Source of the DNA: Spirochaetota bacterium
GTDB taxonomy: Bacteria; Spirochaetota; Spirochaetia; Treponematales; Breznakiellaceae
DNA: 30,447 nt
Assembly: GCA_023406985.1 (NCBI GenBank)
Contig: JAEXTK010000079.1
Span: 1 to 30,447 of the forward strand
Direction of reading: 5' to 3'
Made by a program: the position numbers and the translations under genes. The notes beneath the pieces were generated by a model, which saw only the letters and a program-made list of their open reading frames with translations, ran no database searches and had not been told where the DNA came from. Of this stretch, positions 7,562 to 13,345 are shown in pieces (the first letter of the stretch is position 1; the number at the start of each line of letters is the position of its first letter).

Positions 7562-8257
7562 TTACCCCTGTTGCAGGCCTTTCCGGAACTGGCGCTCCAG
7601 GGTCTTGAGCTCGATTTCCTTCTTCTTGAGCACTTCCCGCTCCGCCTGCGTACGCGCCATCTGGGCCTCGAGGTCCGCGATGCGCTTCCGCGCTTCCGCC
7701 GCCTGCTCGCGCACGAGGGCGGCCAGCTTGGCGCCGTCCGCGCCGTCCGCGGCGAGGCTCTCCGCAGCGGCGAACTTCTTGCCGGCGAAGGAGACGAAAT
7801 CGAGGACGTCCTCGTTGAGCGCTTCGGCGAGTTCGATCCGCGACTCGCGCGCCGCGATCTGGGCGAAGAGTTCCCGGTTCCGCAGTACGGCGCGGACGCG
7901 GGCGAGGACCTCGGAGAAGTTATACGGCTTGGTGATATAGTCGTCCACGCCGAGTTCGAACCCCTCGACCTTATCCTTCACGTCGTCCATGGCGGAGAAC
8001 ATGATGATCGGGACGTCGCGGAATTCCTTATAATCGTCCGAATTCTTGAGGGTCTTGGTCACTTCCCACCCGGACATCTTGGGCATGATGTTGTCCAGGA
8101 TGATGAGATCGGGGGAGAAGCGCCGCACCTTCTCGAGCGCCTCGACGCCGTTCTCGGCCTTCTCTACGGTAAAACCCAGCTTCGAGAGCATCACGTCGAA
8201 GAACTCGAGGTTGATCTGCTCGTCGTCCACAATGAGTATCTTCTTACGCGAATCCAT
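7562..8257 (-). CDS. CheY-like response regulator with C-terminal coiled coil
   Basis: A receiver domain spans residues 6-122. The acidic pair is D11/D12 (IVDDE), the phosphoacceptor aspartate D55 (LIILDNIMPKMSGW), the switch serine S88 (IIMFSAMDD) and the conserved lysine K110 (YITKPYNFSEVLARVRAVL). No DNA-binding or enzymatic output domain follows. Instead residues about 125-231 are helical and end in a charged coiled coil (RIADLEAQMARTQAEREVLKKKEIELKTLERQFRKGL). Such proteins act through protein contacts. It is the first gene of an operon with the TPR protein and the bactofilin, so a phospho-dependent input to the bactofilin system is plausible but unproven. The partner kinase is not in the window. 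A likely own promoter lies at 8298-8326. Confidence 0.9.
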   Translation of the reverse strand: MDSRKKILIVDDEQINLEFFDVMLSKLGFTVEKAENGVEALEKVRRFSPDLIILDNIMPKMSGWEVTKTLKNSDDYKEFRDVPIIMFSAMDDVKDKVEGFELGVDDYITKPYNFSEVLARVRAVLRNRELFAQIAARESRIELAEALNEDVLDFVSFAGKKFAAAESLAADGADGAKLAALVREQAAEARKRIADLEAQMARTQAEREVLKKKEIELKTLERQFRKGLQQG

Positions 8258-8297
8258 ATGGTTCCTTCCTTACTTGGACGATCGTCCCTTCGGCGCC

Positions 8298-8326
8298 ATT
8301 TTCCTACGGGCGCCGTCCCTTGTCAA
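8298..8326 (-). promoter_or_regulatory. Promoter of the response regulator-TPR-bactofilin operon
   Basis: On the minus strand, a perfect TTGACA (8326-8321), a 17-base spacer and GAAAAT (8303-8298). It lies in the 84-base gap after lnt. The -35 is strong and the -10 only fair. Confidence 0.5.
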
Positions 8327-8341
8327 TCTAAGACCGCGACG

Positions 8342-9985
8342 CTAACGCCTTGCGGCCATGCGTCGGAAAATCGCGACTGCGGCCCCCCCCGCGAGCGCGG
8401 CCGCGGCGGCGCCCACGAACAGCAGGGCCAGGTAATCCCCGAACCGGGTATAGAGGGTCGACGTTCCCGTGTACACCGGCACGTCGACGGTCAGTTGCGT
8501 TTCGATGAATGGTTCCGCCATCGCCGTGACGCGCCCGTTCGGATCGATGGCGCAGGTCTGGCCCGAGGCGGTCGCCCGGACCACCGACCGCCGATTTTCC
8601 ACGGCGCGGAAGACGGCCATCGTCGCGTGCTGCATCTGGCAGGGCAGGCTCGCGGCCCAGGCGTCGTTCGTCAGGTTCACGATGAGCTCGGCCCCGCCCC
8701 CCACGAATCGGCGCGAAAGATAGCCGAAGGTATCCTCGAAGCAGATCGGGGTGGAAAACTTCACCCCCGCCGCCTGGAACACCGTCGCTTCGGTGCCCTT
8801 CTTCCAAAAGTGGGTGTCGGCGTTCTTCAAGGCCTGGTAGACCGCGGGCAGCTGCTTCTCGTACGGGAAGTGCTCGGTGAAGGGCACCAGATGGAGCTTT
8901 CGATAGATGGCCTTCTCCGCGCCGCGCTCGAACAAGATCACGGCGTTGTAATCCACGCGATCCCAGATGCCGGCCGCGTTCACTTCCTTCCTTCCGTCGT
9001 CGTTCCCGATCACGAAGGGAACCTCCGTTGAAGAGAGGAAATCCAGGAGCTCTTTGACGAGTTCGTACGATTCGGGATCATCCCGGTACGTAGAATGCCA
9101 ATAGATGCGCGGGACGAAGGCCGTTTCCGACCATACGACGAGGTCCGGCTTCTTTTCTTGGGCGAGGGCTTCCTCCGAGAGACGCCGCAGCACCCGAAAA
9201 TTCTCCCGGTAGGCCTCGATGCCGCCTCTCCAAGGATCGGTATTCGGCTGGACGAGCGCAATCCTCCGCGTCGGAGCGGCCGAATAGTCGACCGGGGAGA
9301 CGAAACCGTAGACGAGCGCGGCGACGAGCGCGGCGGCCCACGCGAGCGCCGGCAGCCGCTCCGCGCGGAAGAAGGATCGGAGGCCGCCGAAGCCATCGCG
9401 GAGGGCCGCGGCGAGGTAGGCCGAAGGGAAAACCACAAGGGCCGAAACGCCCCAAACGCCGAAGATGTCGGCGATCTGGATCATCGGCAGTACGTTCCAT
9501 TGGGAATAGCCGCTGATGCCGTAGGCGTAACCGAGGAAACCCTTGGTGCGCAGGTATTCGTAGGCCATCCAGAGCAGCCACTGCACCAGGTAGCCGCGCC
9601 GCGGGAACAGACGATCCGCGAGCTTGAGAAGAGGAAACAGGACGGCGAAATAGGTGAGGTAGATGCAGCCGACGATGAGGCCGGCCAGGGGATGGAAGAC
9701 GCTCAGCCAATAGTTATAGAGGCCGTACGCGCCGTACCCGTAGAGGGCTCCCCAGAGGAAGGAGCCGGGGAAAGACGCGCGGCGGACCGCCCAAAAGACG
9801 GGCACGAAGGCGATCCAGGCGAAAAAGGGCAGTCCTTCAGGAAAAAAGGGATTCGGAAAGGAAGCGGCGAACAGGAAGGAGGCGATGACCAAGGCGAGCG
9901 CTATGGCTCCTGTCTCGCCGATCGAGCGCCGACCGCCGGACAGCCGCCGAGCCTCGGTGGGCCACCGACCGAGAGCCGGCTTCAT
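8342..9985 (-). CDS. lnt: Apolipoprotein N-acyltransferase
   Basis: Adds the third acyl chain to the N-terminal cysteine of lipoproteins at the outer face of the inner membrane. The first ~230 residues carry about six hydrophobic membrane segments. The periplasmic nitrilase-like domain follows with the catalytic triad visible: E287 in VVWSETAF, K363 in YRKLHLVPF and C415 in FSTPICFEDTFG. A final membrane helix (about 519-540, LLFVGAAAAALAGGAAVAIF) precedes the RRMAARR end. At 547 residues the length is normal. The start ATG overlaps the stop of the HU-family gene (ATGA), so they are coupled. Presence of Lnt fits a diderm that makes triacylated lipoproteins. Confidence 0.95.
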   Translation of the reverse strand: MKPALGRWPTEARRLSGGRRSIGETGAIALALVIASFLFAASFPNPFFPEGLPFFAWIAFVPVFWAVRRASFPGSFLWGALYGYGAYGLYNYWLSVFHPLAGLIVGCIYLTYFAVLFPLLKLADRLFPRRGYLVQWLLWMAYEYLRTKGFLGYAYGISGYSQWNVLPMIQIADIFGVWGVSALVVFPSAYLAAALRDGFGGLRSFFRAERLPALAWAAALVAALVYGFVSPVDYSAAPTRRIALVQPNTDPWRGGIEAYRENFRVLRRLSEEALAQEKKPDLVVWSETAFVPRIYWHSTYRDDPESYELVKELLDFLSSTEVPFVIGNDDGRKEVNAAGIWDRVDYNAVILFERGAEKAIYRKLHLVPFTEHFPYEKQLPAVYQALKNADTHFWKKGTEATVFQAAGVKFSTPICFEDTFGYLSRRFVGGGAELIVNLTNDAWAASLPCQMQHATMAVFRAVENRRSVVRATASGQTCAIDPNGRVTAMAEPFIETQLTVDVPVYTGTSTLYTRFGDYLALLFVGAAAAALAGGAAVAIFRRMAARR

Positions 9986-10320
9986 GCACCGTCCCCGTCG
10001 CCCTCCGAGCCTCCCGCGGTGCTCGTGATGTTCCAGACGTCCTGCTTCAGTTCTTTTCCGGGCCTGAACGCGGCGACGCCGTGGGCGCCGACCGAGACGG
10101 GCTCGCCGGTCTTGGGATTGCGCGCCTTCTTCCGTCCCTTGCGGACGCGGATCTCGAAGGTGCCGAAACCGCGCAGCTCCACTACGCGTCCATCGGTCAA
10201 CGCGGCCTTGATCTCATCGATGAAGAGATCGATTACCGCATGGATGTCCTTTCGATTCGTCCCGGTCTTCTCGAAGACTGAATCGATGATGTCGGCTTTC
10301 GTGAGCTTATTTCCGGCCAT
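9982..10320 (-). CDS. HU/IHF-family DNA-binding protein
   Basis: A nucleoid-associated protein that bends DNA as a dimer. The 112 residues begin MAGNKLTKADIIDSVFEKTG and contain VVELRGFGTFEIRVRKGRKKARNPKTGEPVSV, the beta-arm with the conserved RNPKTG (R-N-P) tip that intercalates into DNA, and FRPGKELK. A Gly/Ser/Asp-rich tail (GGSEGDGDGA) of unknown role extends it by about 15 residues beyond a standard HU. I chose ATG at 10320, five bases after GAGG, over the in-frame GTG two codons upstream. The sequence does not decide between HU and IHF subunit. It lies between rpsT and lnt in one transcription direction. Confidence 0.93.
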   Translation of the reverse strand: MAGNKLTKADIIDSVFEKTGTNRKDIHAVIDLFIDEIKAALTDGRVVELRGFGTFEIRVRKGRKKARNPKTGEPVSVGAHGVAAFRPGKELKQDVWNITSTAGGSEGDGDGA

Positions 10321-10412
10321 CCCCACCTCGTCTTAACGCGAATGGAAACTACAGCCGCGCGACGTCCCTCAAGGAAAGGCCGGCGGCCGATCGCAAAGAA
10401 GCGCGGGCGAAC

Positions 10413-10691
10413 CTACGAGCGGGCCGCCGCGAGGGCGTTGTACAAGCGCTGCATGCGGGACTTCTTGCGGGAAGCCGCGTTCTTCTTGACGATGCCCTTC
10501 CGGGCGGCGCTGTCGAGCTTCTTGATCATGTCCGCAAGCGACGCCTGAGCTTCCGCCGCATCCTTCTTCTGGACGGACGCGACGAACTTCTTGACGCTCG
10601 TGCGCACCGCACTCTTCGCGGCCTTATTGCGGAGCCTGCGCTCCTCGCTCTGCCGATAGCGCTTTTCAGCGGACGACTTCTTACCAGCCAA
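10413..10691 (-). CDS. rpsT: 30S ribosomal protein S20, TTG start
   Basis: A primary 16S rRNA-binding protein. The 92 residues are Lys/Arg/Ala-rich and start (M)AGKKSSAEKRYRQSEERRLRN, with SAARKGIVKKNAASRKKSRM near the end, the S20 signature. The start is TTG (10691-10689): there is no alternative ATG, the sequence begins exactly where the family begins, and a run of five G's (10703-10699) lies seven bases upstream. E. coli rpsT also starts with UUG and is autoregulated. Upstream are a near-consensus promoter (10749-10777) and a small hairpin (10708-10721). Confidence 0.96.
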   Translation of the reverse strand: MAGKKSSAEKRYRQSEERRLRNKAAKSAVRTSVKKFVASVQKKDAAEAQASLADMIKKLDSAARKGIVKKNAASRKKSRMQRLYNALAAARS

Positions 10692-10707
10692 AAGAAAACC
10701 CCCAATT

Positions 10708-10721
10708 ACACGAAACCGTGT
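10708..10721 (-). promoter_or_regulatory. Leader hairpin before rpsT
   Basis: A perfect five-base-pair stem (ACACG / CGTGT) with a four-base loop, four bases upstream of the G-run that serves as ribosome-binding site. It is a candidate element for translational control by S20, but its short stem makes it weak on its own. Confidence 0.35.
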
Positions 10722-10748
10722 GCCGTGTTCAATGAATTTCGGCTCCCT

Positions 10749-10777
10749 ACCCTATCAGATCGACTCGTGCCTGTCAA
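10749..10777 (-). promoter_or_regulatory. Promoter of rpsT
   Basis: On the minus strand, TTGACA (10777-10772), a 17-base spacer and TAGGGT (10754-10749). The predicted transcript start is about 50 bases upstream of the TTG start codon. Confidence 0.7.
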
Positions 10778-10843
10778 TGCGCAACGAAGCAAATTCTTTC
10801 AGAGGAAGGGCTTTTCGCGTCCTGGTCAAACGCCGGGGCGCAT

Positions 10844-10880
10844 AAAAAAGCGACCGGACGCCGCGTGCGGCTCCGGTCGG
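10844..10880 (-). terminator. Rho-independent terminator of the zinc-ribbon gene
   Basis: An eight-base-pair stem CGACCGGA / TCCGGTCG (10851-10858 / 10872-10879) enclosing a second GC-rich inner stem, with six T's on the minus strand (10849-10844). It separates the zinc-ribbon gene from rpsT. Confidence 0.85.
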
Positions 10881-10922
10881 TTTTCCGCTTTCAGGCCGCG
10901 CTATCCGCGCGAAGGCTACGCC

Positions 10923-11093
10923 TTATTTGAAGTCGGAGGGACGACGCTCGGTGCGCTTGCACTTCTCGCACTCGGCGACGTTCTTGACCTTGCCGTTCTC
11001 GAAGAGCGTCTTCATCTTGATTTCGCCGCCGCAGGAGCAGAAGAATTTCTGCGTCGAACTGGTCGTACGGCTGTTCTTACTGGCCTGAGCCAT
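10923..11093 (-). CDS. 56-residue zinc-ribbon microprotein
   Basis: A small basic protein: MAQASKNSRTTSSTQKFF, then CSCGGEIKMKTLFENGKVKN and CEKCKRTERRPSDFK. The CxC and CxxC pairs about 21 residues apart form a plausible zinc ribbon. I do not know its function. It resembles small ribosome- or RNA-polymerase-associated ribbons in size and charge but matches none I recognise. ATG 11093 is chosen over the longer in-frame start at 11279 because GAGAAGG sits just upstream, the promoter at 11168-11197 would lie inside the longer form, and the extra residues look random. It is monocistronic, with its own promoter and a strong terminator, which suggests an abundant product. Confidence 0.8.
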   Translation of the reverse strand: MAQASKNSRTTSSTQKFFCSCGGEIKMKTLFENGKVKNVAECEKCKRTERRPSDFK

Positions 11094-11167
11094 GATACCT
11101 TCTCCCGCCGCGCTCATGCGGCATGCTCGCTGGATTACGGTCCGCGGTTCGGACCGCCGCTCCGCAT

Positions 11168-11197
11168 AAAGTACAATGCGGCGCGGTCGACTGTCAA
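11168..11197 (-). promoter_or_regulatory. Promoter of the zinc-ribbon gene
   Basis: On the minus strand, TTGACA (11197-11192), an 18-base spacer and TACTTT (11173-11168). The leader would be about 65 bases. Confidence 0.55.
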
Positions 11198-11215
11198 CCG
11201 CGCCTCGGACATGCT

Positions 11216-11246
11216 CTTGCGCAAGGGTATCGCTTTCCTTTATGGT
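11216..11246 (+). promoter_or_regulatory. Promoter and possible operator of the Rrf2 regulator gene
   Basis: TTGCGC (11217-11222), an 18-base spacer and TATGGT (11241-11246). The -35 lies inside the perfect ten-base palindrome CTTGCGCAAG (11216-11225), which could be a site for the Rrf2 protein itself, since these regulators often autoregulate. The promoter is fair and the operator role is a guess. Confidence 0.4.
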
Positions 11247-11279
11247 AATCAATAGCTTTCGATCCAGAGGTTCATGCAC

Positions 11280-11726
11280 ATGAGGATCACGACACGCGGT
11301 AGGTACGCGCTCAGGGCTTCGCTCGCCATGGCTCGACTCGGTAAAAACGGTTCCACCGTTTCCATCCGGGAGCTATCCGAGCATGAAAGCATCTCCCCCG
11401 TTTTCCTCGAGCAGATCTTCTACAAGCTCCGCAAGGCGGGGATCGTGGACTCCGTCCGCGGCCCCGGAGGGGGCTTCCGTTTCGCCCGCCCTCTGGACGA
11501 GCTCACCGTGAAGGCGGTGCTCGACGCCGCCGAGGAGGGGCTCTCGCTCGCTCCGTGCAGCGGCGAGGGCGCCACCTGCGAAAACATGAACGATTGCGTC
11601 TCGTATTCGATTTGGGCCGAAGCGACGGCCATGGTGAATAACTACTTCGCCGGGATGACCATAGCCTCGCTCCTGGAAAAGTATAAATCCCATTTCAAGG
11701 ACCCCACCCCGGCCTGTCCGGATTGA
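11280..11726 (+). CDS. Rrf2-family regulator, IscR-like, with Fe-S cysteines
   Basis: A winged-helix repressor that senses Fe-S status, nitric oxide or redox state. The 148 residues begin MRITTRGRYALRASLAMA, with ISPVFLEQIFYKLRKAGIVDSVRGPGGGF (38-66) as recognition helix and wing. The cluster-binding cysteines are C93, C100 and C106 (C-x6-C-x5-C), close to the IscR pattern, so a [2Fe-2S] cluster is expected. ATG 11280 has AGAGG nine bases upstream; the earlier in-frame ATG at 11274 is only three bases from it and less likely. No isc/suf genes are adjacent. The next gene, 26 bases downstream, is a large unknown membrane protein in the same direction. Confidence 0.92.
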   Translation: MRITTRGRYALRASLAMARLGKNGSTVSIRELSEHESISPVFLEQIFYKLRKAGIVDSVRGPGGGFRFARPLDELTVKAVLDAAEEGLSLAPCSGEGATCENMNDCVSYSIWAEATAMVNNYFAGMTIASLLEKYKSHFKDPTPACPD

Positions 11727-11752
11727 AACGGGATACGCCGCCTGGAGGACTC

Positions 11753-13255
11753 ATGCAAAGGAAAATAAGCGACGGCGCGGCCTACTCAAAGATCGTCGAC
11801 GCCTTCAAGAAGCGCCGCGACGGCGCGACCATCGCGGACGTCGTCTCCCTCACCGCGCTTCCCTTGGAAAAGGTCAAAGAATTGGTCCCCGCGGCCTCCG
11901 ACGAGTACGGCGCGCGCCTACGGGTGACCGAATCGGGAGAAATCCTCTACTCCTTCCCGGACGGGTTCAAGAGCCGCTACCGCGGATTCCGCGCCACGGC
12001 CAAACGCGTCCTCGCCGCCCTCGGCAAGGGCGCCGTCGCCGTCGGGACCGCCGCCTTCAAAGTCTGGATCATGGTCATGCTCGTCGGCTACTTCGTGCTG
12101 TTCATGGCCATCGCCCTCGTTGCCCTCGTGGCCTCGGTGGCGGTGTCCTCCTCCAGCTCCAGCGACGAACGGTCTTCCTCGCGGCGCGGCGGCGGGCTCG
12201 GCGGACTCTACCTCGTCTCCCACATCTTCGACCTCGTCATCCGCATCTGGTTCTATTCCGAGCTCACCAAATCGATGGACGGCTACGCCTACGGCCGACG
12301 CGGCTACGCCACGAAGCCCAAGCGGCGGCCCCTCAACCAGGCCGTTTTCTCCTTCGTGTTCGGCGACGGGGACCCCAACGCCGACTGGGAGACGCGGGAA
12401 CGCAAGGCGGTGATCGCCTACATCCAGGCCAACCGCGGCGTGATCGCCCTCCCCGAGTTCATGGCCCTCACCGGGGCCACGGTCGCCGACGCCGAGCGTC
12501 GGATCACGTCCTATCTCGTGGAATTCGGCGGATCGCCGGAGGCCACCGAGGACGGGACGGTCGTCTACCGCTTCGACGACCTCCTCAAGCGAGCCGACCG
12601 CACCGATCGGTCCTTCGCGGGGCTCTCCGCACCGATCAAGCGGCTCAAGACCTTCTCTTCCAATCCTCGCAACATGAACGGCTGGTTCATCGCCTTCAAC
12701 GGCATAAACCTCGCCTTCGGCGGCTACTTCCTGACCTGCGCGCTCGCGGTCGGCCCCATCGTCAGCCAAGCCCAGATCACCGGCGGGACCTACCTCTACG
12801 CGATAGCCCTCGCCCTCTTCTCTCCCCTCGCCGACCCCGTGGCCTTCGCGGCGCTCGGGCTCGGCGTCGTTCCTCTCGCCTTCGCGGCCCTCTTCTACCT
12901 GATCCCCGCGCTCCGCGCCGCCAGCGAGAAGGCCGAGAACGAGCGGATCAAGAACGAAAACCTCCGCAAGGAGGCCTACCGCCGCGTCTGGGATTCGCCC
13001 GCGAAGGCTTCGCCCGCCGATTTCGATCCGGTCGCCGCCGAATGCCGGCCCGCGGACCTGAGCGCGGCCAGGGAACGCGTCATCAAGGAGATCGGTTCCT
13101 ATGCCGTCCCCGACGTCTCCATCGCGGACGACGGCCGCACCGTCTATTCCTTCGGCGAACTCGAGCGCGAAAAGAAAGCCCTGGAAAAGTACCGCGGAAC
13201 CGTCAAGGCGGAGGATTCTTCCCTGGGCGCGACCGTCTTCGACAGCCACGCCTGA
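11753..13255 (+). CDS. Membrane protein of unknown function with three winged-helix-like modules
   Basis: A 500-residue protein I cannot assign. Residues 10-70, 213-276 and 405-469 look like three related small helical modules, each closing on a similar beta-strand (GEILYSF, GTVVYRF, GRTVYSF). Between them are hydrophobic segments at about 103-131 and 150-168 separated by a Ser-rich, Gly-rich loop (SSSSSSDERSSSRRGGGLGG), and another group at about 310-388 (three passes), so both ends and the middle module are probably cytoplasmic. It vaguely recalls uncharacterised cyanobacterial/plastid membrane proteins with a similar Ser/Gly loop; this is a weak impression. ATG 11753 follows GGAGG (11744-11748) and is preferred over the in-frame TTG at 11723. 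It is probably co-transcribed with the Rrf2 regulator. Confidence 0.82.
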   Translation: MQRKISDGAAYSKIVDAFKKRRDGATIADVVSLTALPLEKVKELVPAASDEYGARLRVTESGEILYSFPDGFKSRYRGFRATAKRVLAALGKGAVAVGTAAFKVWIMVMLVGYFVLFMAIALVALVASVAVSSSSSSDERSSSRRGGGLGGLYLVSHIFDLVIRIWFYSELTKSMDGYAYGRRGYATKPKRRPLNQAVFSFVFGDGDPNADWETRERKAVIAYIQANRGVIALPEFMALTGATVADAERRITSYLVEFGGSPEATEDGTVVYRFDDLLKRADRTDRSFAGLSAPIKRLKTFSSNPRNMNGWFIAFNGINLAFGGYFLTCALAVGPIVSQAQITGGTYLYAIALALFSPLADPVAFAALGLGVVPLAFAALFYLIPALRAASEKAENERIKNENLRKEAYRRVWDSPAKASPADFDPVAAECRPADLSAARERVIKEIGSYAVPDVSIADDGRTVYSFGELEREKKALEKYRGTVKAEDSSLGATVFDSHA

Positions 13256-13300
13256 TCGATCGCAGCCGGGCCGCCTCGAGGGAAACGGCGGTTGGATCGA

Positions 13301-13323
13301 GCCGCCGCGAACGGCTCGGCGGC
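13301..13323. terminator. Hairpin between convergent genes
   Basis: GCCGCCG (13301-13307) can pair with CGGCGGC (13317-13323) in the 90-base gap between the membrane-protein gene and the convergent helicase gene. There is no T-run on either strand, so it is a weak candidate for a shared end. Confidence 0.3.
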
Positions 13324-13345
13324 CGGACGATCCGAAGCGGGCGGC

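Noticed and set aside
11094..11279. Longer start for the zinc-ribbon protein
   Set aside because: It would contain the predicted promoter and the added residues look like random non-coding translation.
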